Both the position numbers and the translations under genes were made by a program. Below, piece by piece: positions 9,715-19,417 of a DNA stretch of 64,000 nt. The notes under the pieces are model-generated. The model did not search any database and was not told the DNA's origin. It saw only the letters and a program-made list of their open reading frames with translations. The DNA is taken from positions 248,001 to 312,000 of the forward strand of contig NZ_JAFGYF010000005.1 of the NCBI RefSeq assembly GCF_016921195.1, given 5' to 3'. The stretch's first letter is position 1; each line of letters starts with the position of its first letter. Origin of the DNA: Cellulosimicrobium cellulans (lineage in GTDB: Bacteria > Actinomycetota > Actinomycetes > Actinomycetales > Cellulomonadaceae).

Positions 9715-11816
9715 GCGGGCCTCACGTGCACGACGTGCGCGACCTGGCGCATCGGCTCGAGCCGCACGTACACGTCCTGGCCCCAGCCGTAGCTCTCGCC
9801 GGACAGCTCGTCGTGCGCGACGAAGGACGGTGCCCACGGGTCCTGGCCGTCGGCGAGCGGCGGCAGCCCGAGGGCCGCCAGGTCGAGGTGCACGTTCGAC
9901 TCCTGCGGGGAGTGGGGGTCGAGGTTCACCACGACGACGACGGTGTCCGCCTCGCCGGTCGGGGAGTGCTCGGCGGGCAGGTGCCGCGAGAACGCGAGCA
10001 CCTGGTCGTTCGTCGTCGGGTGCACGGTGAGGTTGCGGAGCTGGCGCAGCGCGGGGTGGTCGCGCCGCACCTCGTTGAGCCGCGTGAGGAGCGTCGAGAT
10101 GCCGATCTCCTCGGCGAGCGCCCAGTCGCGCGGCTTGTACTCGTACTTCTCGTTGTCGATCTGCTCCTCGACGCCCGGGCGCGGCACGTTCTCCACGAGC
10201 TCGTACCCGGAGTAGATCCCCCAGGTCGGCGAGCCGAGCGCGGCGAGCACCGCGCGCACCGCGAACCCGGCCACCCCGCCGTGCTGGAGGTACGGCGGGA
10301 GGATGTCGTGCGTCGTCGGCCAGAAGCTCGGGCGCATGTAGGCCCCCGCCTCGCCCGACACCTCGGTGAGGTACTCGGCGAGCTCGTCGCGCGTGTTGCG
10401 CCACGTGAAGTACGTGTACGACTGGTGGAACCCGATGCGCGCGAGCGTGTGCATCATCGCGGGCTTGGTGAACGCCTCCGAGAGGAACACGACCTCGGGG
10501 TTGGTCGCGCGCACCTCGGCGAGCAGCCACTCCCAGAAGTCGAGCGGCTTGGTGTGCGGGTTGTCGACGCGGAACGCGGTGACGCCGCGGTCGATCCACA
10601 CGCGCACGACGCGCAGCACCTCGGCGTAGATGCCCTCGGGGTCGTTGTCGAAGTTGAGCGGGTAGATGTCCTGGTACTTCTTGGGCGGGTTCTCGGCGTA
10701 CGCGATCGAGCCGTCGACGCGCGTGGTGAACCACTCGGGGTGCTCGGCGACCCAGGGGTGGTCGGGCGAGCACTGGAGCGCGAGGTCGATCGCGACCTCC
10801 AGACCGTGGCGCCGGGCCTCCTTGACGAACGCGCGGAACGTGCGGTCGCTGCCGAGCTCGGGGTGGATCGCGTCGTGGCCGCCGTCCTTCGAGCCGATCG
10901 CGTACGGGCTGCCCGGGTCGCCCGGGAGCGCGGTCAGCGAGTTGTTGCGGCCCTTGCGGTGGGTCGTGCCGATGGGGTGGACGGGCGTGAGGTAGACGAC
11001 GTCGAAGCCCATCGCGGCGATCGCCGGCAGGCGGCGGGCCGCGGCCGTGAACGTCCCGGAGCGCCAGCGCCCGTCCTTGAGCCGGCGCGCGCCCTCCGAG
11101 CGCGGGAACATCTCGTACCACGCGCCCGCGAGCGCCAGCGGGCGCTCGACGCGCAGGGCGTAGGTCGCCGACGCCGTCACGTGGTCGCGCAGGGGCGCAC
11201 GGTCGAGGACGTCGCGCACCTCGGGCGACGTCGCGGCGGCGAGCCGGACCGGGGCGGGGCGGCTCGCGTCGGCGAGCGCGGCGGCGGCGTCGGCGAGCGT
11301 GCGCGCGTCCTCGGGGGAACGGGTGCTCGGGGTGCCGTCCGGGCCGGGGAGCGGGACGGCGTCGGCCAGGACCCGCTCGAAGAGACGGACGCCCTCGGCG
11401 AGCATGAGGTCGACGTCGACGCCGGCGGCGATCTTCACGGTCGCGTCGTGCGCCCAGGTGCCGTACGGGTCGCTCCACGCCTCGACGCGCAGCGACCAGT
11501 CGCCGGTCGTGTCGGGGTGCAGCGTGGCGCGGAACCGGTCGAGGCCGGGCGCCACGTCCACCATGCGCGCGGTGCGCTCGGACCCGTCGGGGGCGACGAG
11601 GACGGCGGTCGCGGCGACGGCGTCGTGCCCCTCGCGGAACACGGTGGCCTCGACCGGCACCATCTCGCCGACGACGGCCTTCGCGGGCCACCGGCCACCC
11701 TCGACGACGGGCGAGACGTCCAGCACGGGGATGCGGCCGATCGGGGCGGACGGGGCAGGGAGGGGGGTGGTCGCGAGGGCGCGGTGCGGCGCGGTGGCCG
11801 GAGGGGTCGACGTCAC
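9711..11816 (-). CDS. glgE: Alpha-1,4-glucan: maltose-1-phosphate maltosyltransferase (GH13_3)
   Basis: 701 residues from GTG 11816. Extends alpha-1,4 glucan using maltose-1-phosphate. N-terminal domain includes [26 protein letters not shown], typical of GlgE. Catalytic nucleophile Asp in [10 protein letters not shown] (about 416), acid/base Glu in FLSEAFTKP (about 443); the maltose-1-P-binding region includes PKKYQDIYP. No ribosome-binding site is visible before the GTG; either the mRNA is leaderless or the start is 36 bp upstream. First gene of the minus-strand operon, divergent from glgP. Confidence 0.95.
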   Translation of the reverse strand: MTSTPPATAPHRALATTPLPAPSAPIGRIPVLDVSPVVEGGRWPAKAVVGEMVPVEATVFREGHDAVAATAVLVAPDGSERTARMVDVAPGLDRFRATLHPDTTGDWSLRVEAWSDPYGTWAHDATVKIAAGVDVDLMLAEGVRLFERVLADAVPLPGPDGTPSTRSPEDARTLADAAAALADASRPAPVRLAAATSPEVRDVLDRAPLRDHVTASATYALRVERPLALAGAWYEMFPRSEGARRLKDGRWRSGTFTAAARRLPAIAAMGFDVVYLTPVHPIGTTHRKGRNNSLTALPGDPGSPYAIGSKDGGHDAIHPELGSDRTFRAFVKEARRHGLEVAIDLALQCSPDHPWVAEHPEWFTTRVDGSIAYAENPPKKYQDIYPLNFDNDPEGIYAEVLRVVRVWIDRGVTAFRVDNPHTKPLDFWEWLLAEVRATNPEVVFLSEAFTKPAMMHTLARIGFHQSYTYFTWRNTRDELAEYLTEVSGEAGAYMRPSFWPTTHDILPPYLQHGGVAGFAVRAVLAALGSPTWGIYSGYELVENVPRPGVEEQIDNEKYEYKPRDWALAEEIGISTLLTRLNEVRRDHPALRQLRNLTVHPTTNDQVLAFSRHLPAEHSPTGEADTVVVVVNLDPHSPQESNVHLDLAALGLPPLADGQDPWAPSFVAHDELSGESYGWGQDVYVRLEPMRQVAHVVHVRPA

Positions 11817-11915
11817 ACGCACAACGTATCGAGGCCCGTGGGGGGCAGGCACCTGGGAGCGCGGTCGGCGCGTCGTCGACGGGGTGCGGGACGCAGATGA
11901 CGCCGGGGTGAAAGT

Positions 11916-11929
11916 TCACGCAAGCGTGA
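11916..11929. promoter_or_regulatory. Palindrome in the glgE/glgP divergent promoter region
   Basis: TCACGC-AA-GCGTGA is a perfect 6-bp inverted repeat in the 170-bp gap between the two alpha-glucan operons, about 60 bp before the glgP start. A further 11-bp sequence near the glgE start (GTCACACGCAC, 11813-11823) is repeated inverted at 11931-11941. These could be operator sites controlling synthesis and degradation together; the binding protein is unknown. Confidence 0.4.
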
Positions 11930-11986
11930 CGTGCGTGTGACACCGCGAGGGTGTGCACCGGCCTCGGCCTGCGTAGTCTCGTCCCC

Positions 11987-14578
11987 GTGAGAGCGATCCG
12001 ACGGTTCACCGTCCGCACCCTGCTGCCCGCCGAGCTGCGCGACCTGGACGAGCTGGCCCACAACCTGCGCTGGTCCTGGCACGCCCCGACGCGCGACCTG
12101 TTCGCCGGCATCGACCCCGAGGCGTGGGCGTCCGTGCACGGCGACCCGGTCGCGCTGCTCGGCGCGCTCGGCCCGGAGCGCCTCGCGGAGCTCGCCGCTG
12201 ACGGCGCGTTCGTCGAGCGCGTACGCGCGGCGGCGGCCGACCTGCGCCGCTACCTCGACGACGCGCTGTGGTACCAGCAGCGGGTGGCGTCCGGCGAGGA
12301 TCTGCCGGCGGCGATCGCGTACTTCTCGCCCGAGTTCGGCATCACGTCCGTGCTGCCGCAGTACTCCGGCGGCCTCGGCATCCTCGCGGGCGACCACCTC
12401 AAGAGCGCGAGCGACCTCGGCGTGCCGATCGTCGGCGTCGGGCTCCTGTACGGTGCCGGCTACTTCAAGCAGTCCCTCACGCGCGACGGCTGGCAGGTCG
12501 AGACCTACCCGCTGCTCGACCCGGACGGCCTTCCGCTGACCCTCCTGCGCGACGACGACGGCACGCCCGCGCGCGTGTCGCTCGCCCTCCCGGGCGGTCG
12601 CACGCTGCACGCGCACGTGTGGGTCGCGGCCGTCGGGCGCGTTCCCCTGCTCCTGCTCGACTCGAACGTGCCCGGCAACGACGAGGCCGCGCGCAAGGTC
12701 ACCGACCGCCTCTACGGCGGCGGCGGCGAGCACCGCCTCCAGCAGGAGCTCCTGCTCGGCGTGGGCGGCGTGCGCGCGCTGCGCCTGTGGTCGCGCCTCA
12801 CCGGCGCCCCGGCGCCGGAGGTCTACCACACCAACGAGGGGCACGCCGGGTTCCTCGGCGTCGAGCGCATCCGCGAGCTCGTCGAGCAGGGCCTCACGTT
12901 CGACGAGGCGCTCGAGGCGGTGCGTGCCGCGACCGTCTTCACGACGCACACGCCCGTCCCGGCCGGAATCGACCGGTTCGGGCGCGACCTCGTCACGCAG
13001 TACTTCGGCGGCGACATGGCCGTCGACGGCCTGCCCGTCGAGCGCGTGCTCGCGCTCGGCGCCGAGGACTACGAGGGCGGCGACCCGACCGTCTTCAACA
13101 TGGCGGTCATGGGTCTGCGCCTGGGCGGCCGCGCCAACGGCGTCTCGCTGCTGCACGGCGAGGTCTCGCGCGGCATGTTCGAGGGGCTGTGGCCGGGCTT
13201 CGACGCGCGCGAGGTCCCCATCACGTCCGTGACGAACGGCGTGCACTCGCCCACGTGGGTGGACCCGGCGCTCGCGGCCCTCGAGGCCGACCGCCTGGGC
13301 CTGGACGAGCTCACGGCCGAGCACGCGTCGTCGGGCTGGCTGCGCGGTCCCGGGGAAGGCGGCGTGAGCGACGGCGAGCTCTGGGCGATCCGCCGCGAGA
13401 TGCGGGGCCGGCTCGTCGACGAGGCGCGCCGCCGCGTGCGCAAGTCGTGGCGCGAGCGCGGCGCGACCCCGGCGGAGCTCGGCTGGGTCGACGACGTGCT
13501 CTCGCCCGACGTCCTCACCATCGGCTTCGCGCGCCGCGTGCCCACGTACAAGCGGCTCACGCTCATGCTGCGCGACCCCGCGCGTCTCAAGGCGCTGCTG
13601 CTGCACCCGGAGCGCCCCGTGCAGCTCGTCGTCGCGGGCAAGTCGCACCCCGCGGACGACCAGGGCAAGCGGCTCATCCAGCAGCTCGTCCGCTTCACGG
13701 ACGACCCCGAGGTGCGGCACCGGATCGTCTTCCTGCCGAACTACGACATCGCCATGGCGCAGTCGCTCTACCCCGGCTGCGACGTCTGGCTCAACAACCC
13801 GCTGCGCCCGCTCGAGGCGTCCGGGACGTCGGGCATGAAGTCGGCGCTCAACGGCGGGCTCAACCTGTCGATCCTCGACGGGTGGTGGGACGAGTGGTAC
13901 GACGGCGAGAACGGCTGGGCCATCCCCACCGCGGACGGCGTGGAGGACGCGGACCGCCGTGACGACCTCGAGGCCGCCGCGCTCTACGACCTCGTCGAGC
14001 AGCAGGTCGCGCCCCGCTTCTACGACCGCGACGCGGACGGCGTGCCCGGCCGGTGGCTCGAGATGGTGCGGCACACCCTTGCGACGCTCGGGCCCAAGGT
14101 CCAGGCCACGCGCATGGTCGGCGAGTACGTGACGCGCCTGTACGCGCCGGCCGCGGCGGCCGGGCGGACGTTGGCCGCGGACGGCCTCGCCCCGGCGCGC
14201 GAGCTCGCGCACTGGAAGCAGTCGGTGCGCGACGGCTGGTCGCGCGTGCGGGTCGACCACGTCGACTCGTCCGGTATCGGCGAGGTGCCGCAGGTCGGGG
14301 ACCGGCTCACGGTGCGCGCGTACGTGTCGCTCGGCGAGCTGCGTCCCGAGGACGTGCAGGTGCAGGTCGTGCACGGCCGCGTCAGCGAGGCAGACGTCAT
14401 CGAGGAGTTCACCGCCGAGCCGCTCGCGCTCGCCGAGACGTACGAGGCCGGCCGGTACGCGTTCGCCGGCGACGTCGTGCTCGACGCGTCCGGCCCGTTC
14501 GGCTACACCGTCCGCGTCGTCCCGACGCACGACGGCCTCCCGAGCGTCGCCGAGCTCGGCCTCGTCGCCAACGCCTGA
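11987..14578 (+). CDS. glgP: Alpha-glucan phosphorylase (GT35)
   Basis: 863 residues. Phosphorolyses alpha-1,4 glucan to glucose-1-phosphate. N-terminal domain ([17 protein letters not shown], about 12-28) is typical of the short-form GlgP family. The PLP-binding lysine lies in [13 protein letters not shown] (about 617). Other family motifs: [32 protein letters not shown] 11987 ([11 protein letters not shown]) matches family starts; an earlier in-frame start adds 12 unlike residues. Followed by 21-bp repeat array B and a terminator hairpin. Transcribed divergently from glgE, so making and breaking glucan share one control region. Confidence 0.95.
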   Translation: MRAIRRFTVRTLLPAELRDLDELAHNLRWSWHAPTRDLFAGIDPEAWASVHGDPVALLGALGPERLAELAADGAFVERVRAAAADLRRYLDDALWYQQRVASGEDLPAAIAYFSPEFGITSVLPQYSGGLGILAGDHLKSASDLGVPIVGVGLLYGAGYFKQSLTRDGWQVETYPLLDPDGLPLTLLRDDDGTPARVSLALPGGRTLHAHVWVAAVGRVPLLLLDSNVPGNDEAARKVTDRLYGGGGEHRLQQELLLGVGGVRALRLWSRLTGAPAPEVYHTNEGHAGFLGVERIRELVEQGLTFDEALEAVRAATVFTTHTPVPAGIDRFGRDLVTQYFGGDMAVDGLPVERVLALGAEDYEGGDPTVFNMAVMGLRLGGRANGVSLLHGEVSRGMFEGLWPGFDAREVPITSVTNGVHSPTWVDPALAALEADRLGLDELTAEHASSGWLRGPGEGGVSDGELWAIRREMRGRLVDEARRRVRKSWRERGATPAELGWVDDVLSPDVLTIGFARRVPTYKRLTLMLRDPARLKALLLHPERPVQLVVAGKSHPADDQGKRLIQQLVRFTDDPEVRHRIVFLPNYDIAMAQSLYPGCDVWLNNPLRPLEASGTSGMKSALNGGLNLSILDGWWDEWYDGENGWAIPTADGVEDADRRDDLEAAALYDLVEQQVAPRFYDRDADGVPGRWLEMVRHTLATLGPKVQATRMVGEYVTRLYAPAAAAGRTLAADGLAPARELAHWKQSVRDGWSRVRVDHVDSSGIGEVPQVGDRLTVRAYVSLGELRPEDVQVQVVHGRVSEADVIEEFTAEPLALAETYEAGRYAFAGDVVLDASGPFGYTVRVVPTHDGLPSVAELGLVANA

Positions 14579-14588
14579 CCCCTCCCGC

Positions 14589-14710
14589 GAGGTAGAACCC
14601 TGGTCGCGCGGGGTAGAACCGTGGTCGCGCGAGGTAGAACCGTGGTGGGCCGAGGTAGAACCGTGGTCGGCCGAGAATCCGGGACGGCCGGGGTAGAGCT
14701 CCGGTGAGGC
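14589..14710 (+). repeat. Array B of the 21-bp gene-end repeat (6 units)
   Basis: Units start at 14589, 14610, 14631 and 14652 with exact 21-bp spacing and core GGTAGAACC; a shortened 17-bp unit at 14673 and a diverged one at 14690 follow. GAGGTAG is on the plus strand, the coding strand of glgP, whose stop lies 10 bp upstream. Confidence 0.92.
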
Positions 14711-14713
14711 GCG

Positions 14714-14741
14714 GTGGGGGCCGGCATCGGCCGGCCCCCAC
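14714..14741 (+). terminator. Terminator hairpin downstream of glgP and array B
   Basis: Perfect 12-bp stem GTGGGGGCCGGC / GCCGGCCCCCAC around an ATCG loop, directly after the last repeat unit. No T-run. It is about 135 bp past the glgP stop, so the repeat array would be in the mRNA. Confidence 0.7.
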
Positions 14742-14878
14742 GGTGCGGTCAGGGTCACCCGCGCGGGTCGTGCCCGACGGCGTCGCCCTGCTCGGCCGTG
14801 ACGCTCACCGCCCCCGTGGTTTTCCACAGATCCGAGATTCCCGTCCCGCGGAGTCCCGGTGGCCGCCAGGCTGGGGCG

Positions 14879-15931
14879 ATGAACGAGTCATCGAACCTCT
14901 CCTCGCCCGCGGGGGCACCCGTTTCGACGGACACTCGCACGCGCGCGACCGCCCGGTCGCCCCGCCCACCAGGGCGCTACACCGCGGACACGACCGGCCC
15001 GCGCGGGGTCCCGGCGGCGATGCCGTACGACCGTCGTCGCCGTGCCGAGCTGGCGGCCCGTGCGCGCGACGGTGAGCTCGTGCGGGTGCGCCGCGGTGTC
15101 TATCTCCCGTCCCCGCACGCTGCCGCCCAGGCCCGGGAGCAGTGGTTGCTCGCCCAGGTGCGTGGTGTCGTCGAGAGCTTCACCACGCCGTACTGGGTGA
15201 GCCACGACACTGCGGCACTGCTCTGGGGGTGCTGGACCTGGCGGCTGCCGCCGTTCGTGCACCTGACCCAGCTCACGAACCCGCGGGTCGAGCGCGAACG
15301 CGACCCGATCGTCCGGCGGCACCGGACGGACCTCCCACCGCGCGACCGAGCACGCCTCGACGGCGTCCCGGTGACGAGCCTCGAGCGCACCGTCGTCGAC
15401 TGCGCCCGCTCGCTGCCCCTGGAGCGCAGCCTCGTCGTCGTGGACTCGGCGCTACGTCTGGGCGCCGACCGGCATGTCGTCGAGCAGGTGCTCGAGGAGT
15501 CGCGGGGCAAGCGCGGTGTGGTCCGCGCGCGTCGCGCACTGGAGCTCGCGGACCCGGCATCGGAGTCGCCGGGCGAGACGCTGGTCCGGTTGGCCGCAAC
15601 ACTCGGCGGGCTCCCGACGCCACGACCACAGGTTCCGGTCGCCACCGCCCGCGGCCGCTACGTCCTCGATCTCGCCTGGATAGACGCCCGCGTCGCGGTC
15701 GAGTTCGACGGCGCTGTGAAGTACTCCGGTGGGCCGTACGGGGACCCGGCCGCGACGCGACGCGCCCAGGACGTCAGGGAGGCGGCACTCGTCGCCGCAG
15801 GCTGGACGGTCGTGCGGTTCACCTGGGACGACCTCGGCGACCCGGTCGCGGTCGGGTGCCGCCTGGCAGAGACACGCCGGCTCGCGCTCCGACGCCAGGC
15901 ATCCCGGAGGGTGGCACCGGCGCCGAGGTAG
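14879..15931 (+). CDS. AbiEi-antitoxin-like / DUF559 endonuclease-fold protein
   Basis: 350 residues. The first half has an AbiEi-type winged-helix-like start (RRRAELAARARDGELVRVRRGVYLP) and a middle with PPRDRARLDGVPVTSLERTVVD. The C-terminal part resembles the Vsr-like DUF559 domain: VLDLAWIDARVAVEFDG with Lys/Tyr following, and VVRFTWDDL, giving the E/D-x-D pattern of a PD-(D/E)XK fold. Such proteins are common and multi-copy in actinobacteria; their role is not established. ATG 14879 was chosen because the conserved part starts shortly after. No toxin partner is adjacent. The TAG stop lies inside the first unit of repeat array C. Confidence 0.75.
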   Translation: MNESSNLSSPAGAPVSTDTRTRATARSPRPPGRYTADTTGPRGVPAAMPYDRRRRAELAARARDGELVRVRRGVYLPSPHAAAQAREQWLLAQVRGVVESFTTPYWVSHDTAALLWGCWTWRLPPFVHLTQLTNPRVERERDPIVRRHRTDLPPRDRARLDGVPVTSLERTVVDCARSLPLERSLVVVDSALRLGADRHVVEQVLEESRGKRGVVRARRALELADPASESPGETLVRLAATLGGLPTPRPQVPVATARGRYVLDLAWIDARVAVEFDGAVKYSGGPYGDPAATRRAQDVREAALVAAGWTVVRFTWDDLGDPVAVGCRLAETRRLALRRQASRRVAPAPR

Positions 15932-16008
15932 AACGTTGGTCACGCGAGGTAGAACCCCAGTCACGCGAGGTAGAACCCCGGTCACGCGAGGTAGGACGCC
16001 GGTTGGGC
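15925..16008 (+). repeat. Array C of the 21-bp gene-end repeat (4 units)
   Basis: Units at 15925, 15946, 15967 and 15988, exact period 21, core GAGGTAGAACC with variable centre and a GGTCACGC end. The first unit contributes the TAG stop of the AbiEi/DUF559-like gene. Confidence 0.92.
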
Positions 16009-16098
16009 GGAGAAGAAGGTCGGTGGATCCAGCGGAGCGAGCCGCGCTCGGTCCGGAGAAGCCACCGTTCTGTCGCGGACGACCAGCGTGCTCCTTCG

Positions 16099-16161
16099 TC
16101 GGACCACGGTTCCACCTCGCGTGACCGGGGTTCTACCTCGGCGGACCACAGTTCTACCTGG
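16099..16161 (-). repeat. Array D of the 21-bp gene-end repeat (3 units)
   Basis: Units at 16099, 16120 and 16141 in inverse orientation (GGTTCTACCTCG on the plus strand). The last unit contains the TAG stop of the minus-strand membrane-protein gene. Arrays C and D face each other across 90 bp, so a transcript through both could fold into a long imperfect stem. Confidence 0.9.
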
Positions 16162-17425
16162 GCGCGGTGGCGGGTTCGTCGGCGGGCGCCCGGGAGGCCC
16201 TGTCGAGGAGGGTGAGGTAGCGGGAGCGGGTGCGGACGACGTCGGCGAGCTGGGTCTCGATGCCGTCGACGAACTCCGCGCGGTAGACCGCGTCGACCTG
16301 GACGGAGATCGCGTAGTAGAGCCCGGTGAACGTCGCGATCGCGACGGAGACGCGCAGGAGCGTCTGCGTGACGACGAGGTCCGCCCCGCCGACGCCGCCC
16401 CCGCCCGCCAGAGAGATCGTCTGCTGCCACGTGCCGCCGTCGACGTCCCACAGCGCCATGACCTCGGGCGTGACCGTGAGGGTCCCGAGCGCCATGAAGA
16501 ACACGCCCATGCCGAGGCTCACGACGAGCACCTGCAGGAGCTGGCTGGTCGCGATCATCGTCGCGAGGTTCGCCGTCTGCCCGCGGCTGAAGCGCGTCGC
16601 GCTCTCGTGGTCGGGCAGCCTCGCCGCCGTCTCCGCGAGCGCCTCGCGCGCCTCGGCCGGCGAGCGCAGCGCGACGAACAGCACGACCAGGAGCGCGAAG
16701 AAGGCACCGAGCGCGATGTCCGCGACGCCGTGCGTGCGGTCGAACACCTGCCAGACCTCGGCGTTGTAGAAGAGGACCAGGGAGAACACGAGCAGGAGCG
16801 GGAGGAGGCGCACGAGCCGGAGGAGCGCGGCACCGAGCTCGTCGGTGACGCGCGCGAGCCCCCACCACAGCGACGACAGCACGCCGTACCCGACGACCAC
16901 GCGCACGAGGCCCAGCAGGACGAGGTTGCCGACGACGGTGAGCAACGCGTCGCCCCACTGCCCGCCGAACACGAGGGGCAGCAGCGCGGGCACGAGCACG
17001 AAGAACGCGAGCTCGGGCACGCCGACCGACTGGGGGAGGGTCGACCACGGGCGTCCGCGGAGCACGTTGAGGCCGGCGTACGCGGCCGCGACGATCGCGG
17101 CGCCCCCCAGGAGTGCGAGCGCGTTGGCCCAGGCCGGCCAGCCGGACCGGATGGCGCCGCTCAGCTCGGCGAGCAGCACGACGAGCAGGAACGGTGCCGA
17201 CCGCCCGAACACGTCACGGTCCACGGAGTGCCCCTGGACCAGCAGCGGGAGCCCGTTGCGGCGGAAGACGCGCTCGCACGCGGCGATGTCGGGCGGTGCG
17301 GCCCCCGGCCCCCGGCCGGGCTGCTCGACGACGCCGGGCCCGGCCGGTTCGTCGTGCCCGACCGGTCCCGTGCCCGACGCGAGGTCGGCTCGTCCGGATC
17401 GCGACGCGTCGTCGTGCACGCTCAT
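16154..17425 (-). CDS. Polytopic membrane protein of unknown function
   Basis: 423 residues. After a hydrophilic Gly/Pro/Asp-rich N-terminus (about 45 residues) come ACERVFRRNGLPLLVQGHS and then at least six to eight hydrophobic segments (APFLLVVLLAELSGAI; ALALLGGAAIVAAAYAG; ELAFFVLVPALLPLVFG; LLTVVGNLVLLGLVRVVVG; LLPLLLVFSLVLF; GAFFALLVVLFVAL; LLQVLVVSLGMGVFFMALG; TFTGLYYAI). I recognise no catalytic motif. Start ATG 17425 precedes MSVHDDASRSG. Ends ATAPR with a TAG lying in repeat array D. The FAD-dehydrogenase gene is upstream on the same strand, but array E separates them, so co-transcription is doubtful. Confidence 0.7.
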   Translation of the reverse strand: MSVHDDASRSGRADLASGTGPVGHDEPAGPGVVEQPGRGPGAAPPDIAACERVFRRNGLPLLVQGHSVDRDVFGRSAPFLLVVLLAELSGAIRSGWPAWANALALLGGAAIVAAAYAGLNVLRGRPWSTLPQSVGVPELAFFVLVPALLPLVFGGQWGDALLTVVGNLVLLGLVRVVVGYGVLSSLWWGLARVTDELGAALLRLVRLLPLLLVFSLVLFYNAEVWQVFDRTHGVADIALGAFFALLVVLFVALRSPAEAREALAETAARLPDHESATRFSRGQTANLATMIATSQLLQVLVVSLGMGVFFMALGTLTVTPEVMALWDVDGGTWQQTISLAGGGGVGGADLVVTQTLLRVSVAIATFTGLYYAISVQVDAVYRAEFVDGIETQLADVVRTRSRYLTLLDRASRAPADEPATAPR

Positions 17426-17485
17426 GCTCGGTGACCCTACCGGCCGTGGCACCACGCACGACGGACGCCCACGGTCGGTTCTCAG

Positions 17486-17590
17486 CGACCACGGCTCTAC
17501 CTCGCGCGACCACGGTTCTACCTCGCGCGACCACGGCTCTACCTCGCGCGACCGCGGCTCTACCTCGCGCCAGCAGGCTTCCGCTTCGTG
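17486..17590 (-). repeat. Array E of the 21-bp gene-end repeat (4 units plus a decayed one)
   Basis: Units at 17486, 17507, 17528 and 17549 are nearly identical (CGACCACGGCTCTACCTCG on the plus strand); a decayed copy follows at 17570. GAGGTAG is on the minus strand, the coding strand of the FAD-dehydrogenase gene that ends 12 bp away at 17602. This is the most uniform array, so it may be the youngest. Confidence 0.92.
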
Positions 17591-17601
17591 CGACCTGTGG
17601 G

Positions 17602-19356
17602 TCAGCGGAGCTCGGCCGCGAGGGCGCGACCCGCGACGCGGCCGGAGTAGAGGCAGCCCCCGAGGAACGTGCCCTCGAGCGCGCGGTGGCCGTGCACCCC
17701 GCCACCGCCGAACCCGGCGGCCTCGCCCGCGGCCCAGAGCCCGGGCAGCACGGAGCCGTCCTGGCGCAGCACGCGCGCGGACGTGTCGGTCCACAGCCCG
17801 CCGAGCGTCTTGCGCGTGAGCACGGACAGGCGCACCGCGAGCAGGGGCCCGTCCTTGGGCATCGTGAGCGGGCGCGGCGGGGAGACGCGGATGAGCCGGT
17901 CGACGCGGTAGCGCCGGGCCATCGCGGTCGCGACGACCTGCGGGTCCTTGCCGAGACCGGTGCGGACCTGCTCGTCGCGCAGCTGGATGACGCGGGCCAG
18001 CGCATCAGGGTCGACGTGGCCGCGCGAGCCCGGGGTCGCCTCGACGAGCGCGTTCATGCCGGCCGCGAGCTCGGCGGGGGAGTCGGCCCAGACGAACTCC
18101 GGCGACTGCTCGGCGAACCGCGCGACGGGCCCGACGGCGCGCGGCAGGACCCGCTGGGCGAGCAGCCGGACGTCCTTGCCGGTGAGGTCGGGGTTCTGCT
18201 CCGACCCGGACAGCGCGAACTCGGACTCCATGATCGCCTTGTTGAGCACGAACCAGGAGTGGTCGTCGCCGCGCTCGGTGACGTGCTGGAGCGCGCCGAG
18301 CGCGTCGAACCCGGGGAACAGCGGCGCGGGCAGCCGGTTGCCGTCGGCGTCGAGCCACAGCGAGCTCGGGCCGGGCAGGATGCGGATCCCGTGGTCGGTC
18401 CAGACGGGGGAGTGGTTGGCGATGCCCTCGGGGTAGTGCCACATGCGGTCCTCGTGCACGAGCGCGGCGCCCGCGTCGGCGGCGACGCCGATCATGAGCC
18501 CGTCGGTCGAGTCGGGGACGCCGGAGAGCATGCGCGCGGGGAGCCGGCCCGCAGCCTGCGGCCACCGCGAGCGCACGAGCTCGTGGTTCGCGCCGATCCC
18601 GCCCGACGTCACGACGACGGCGCTCGCCGCGATCTCCACCTCGCCGACGACGTCGCGCGACGACGGCGCCCCGCGCTCGACGTCCGACGGCGCGAGCACC
18701 TCCGCGCGCACGCCCGTCACCGCGCCGTCCGTCACGACGAGCGACGTGACCCGGTGCCGGAACCGCAGGTCGAGCAGCCCGGCGGCGCGCGCGTCGAGCG
18801 CCGCGCGCACGAACGGCTCGAGGATCGCCGGCCCGGTACCCCACGTGACGTGGAAGCGCGGGACGGAGTTGCCGTGCGCGCCGGCGGCCGTCCCGTCGGC
18901 GCCCGAGGTCACCGGGTACCCGCCGCGCTCGGCCCACTGCACGAGCGGGAACCAGCGCACGCCCTTGTCGTGCAGCCAGCCGCGCATCTCGCCCGCGGCG
19001 AAGTCGACGAACCCGCGCGCCCAGGCGTACCCGTGACGGTCGGGGCCCTCCCCGCGGTCGGCGCCGGGCGCGAACCGCGCGGACCCGAGCCAGTCGTCGA
19101 ACGCGAGCTCGGCGGAGTCGGTGACGCCCATGCGCCGCTGCTCGGGCGAGCCGACGAGGAACAGACCGCCGAACGACCACCACGCCTGGCCGCCGAGGCT
19201 CGCGGCGGGCTCCTGGTCCAGGAGGACGACGCGTCGCCCGGCCGCGGTGAGCTCGGTCGCCGTGACGAGCCCGGCGAGACCGGCGCCCACGACGACGACC
19301 TCGGGGTCCTCGATCGCGGGGGAACTGACGGAGGAGTCGACCGCGCTGTCACTCAT
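17602..19356 (-). CDS. FAD-binding dehydrogenase of the KstD / fumarate reductase flavoprotein type
   Basis: 584 residues. N-terminal FAD site VVVVGAGLAGLVTATELTAAG (about 21-41) followed by LLDQEPAASLGGQAWWSFGG; C-terminal FAD motif GLWAAGEAAGFGGGG with HRALEGTFLGGCLYSG. These belong to the flavoprotein family that includes 3-ketosteroid dehydrogenases and COG3573 dehydrogenases. The substrate cannot be told from sequence; there are no steroid genes nearby. Start ATG 19356 (MSDSAVDSS) chosen over an ATG 18 bp earlier because the conserved part lies well inside both. A monocistronic gene between array E and glgX. Confidence 0.85.
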   Translation of the reverse strand: MSDSAVDSSVSSPAIEDPEVVVVGAGLAGLVTATELTAAGRRVVLLDQEPAASLGGQAWWSFGGLFLVGSPEQRRMGVTDSAELAFDDWLGSARFAPGADRGEGPDRHGYAWARGFVDFAAGEMRGWLHDKGVRWFPLVQWAERGGYPVTSGADGTAAGAHGNSVPRFHVTWGTGPAILEPFVRAALDARAAGLLDLRFRHRVTSLVVTDGAVTGVRAEVLAPSDVERGAPSSRDVVGEVEIAASAVVVTSGGIGANHELVRSRWPQAAGRLPARMLSGVPDSTDGLMIGVAADAGAALVHEDRMWHYPEGIANHSPVWTDHGIRILPGPSSLWLDADGNRLPAPLFPGFDALGALQHVTERGDDHSWFVLNKAIMESEFALSGSEQNPDLTGKDVRLLAQRVLPRAVGPVARFAEQSPEFVWADSPAELAAGMNALVEATPGSRGHVDPDALARVIQLRDEQVRTGLGKDPQVVATAMARRYRVDRLIRVSPPRPLTMPKDGPLLAVRLSVLTRKTLGGLWTDTSARVLRQDGSVLPGLWAAGEAAGFGGGGVHGHRALEGTFLGGCLYSGRVAGRALAAELR

Positions 19357-19417
19357 GCGGGAAGAGTAGAGCACGTGTCCAGCCCTCGGGACCCGGGCGC
19401 GGGAAGCCGGCGTACCG

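Noticed and set aside
14820-14828. Origin of replication at the TTTTCCACA site
   Set aside because: Single imperfect box, no cluster, no dnaA/dnaN/gyrB around it.
17602-19356. Calling the FAD enzyme a 3-ketosteroid dehydrogenase
   Set aside because: Family resemblance only; no steroid-degradation genes nearby and the active-site Tyr pattern cannot be verified by eye.
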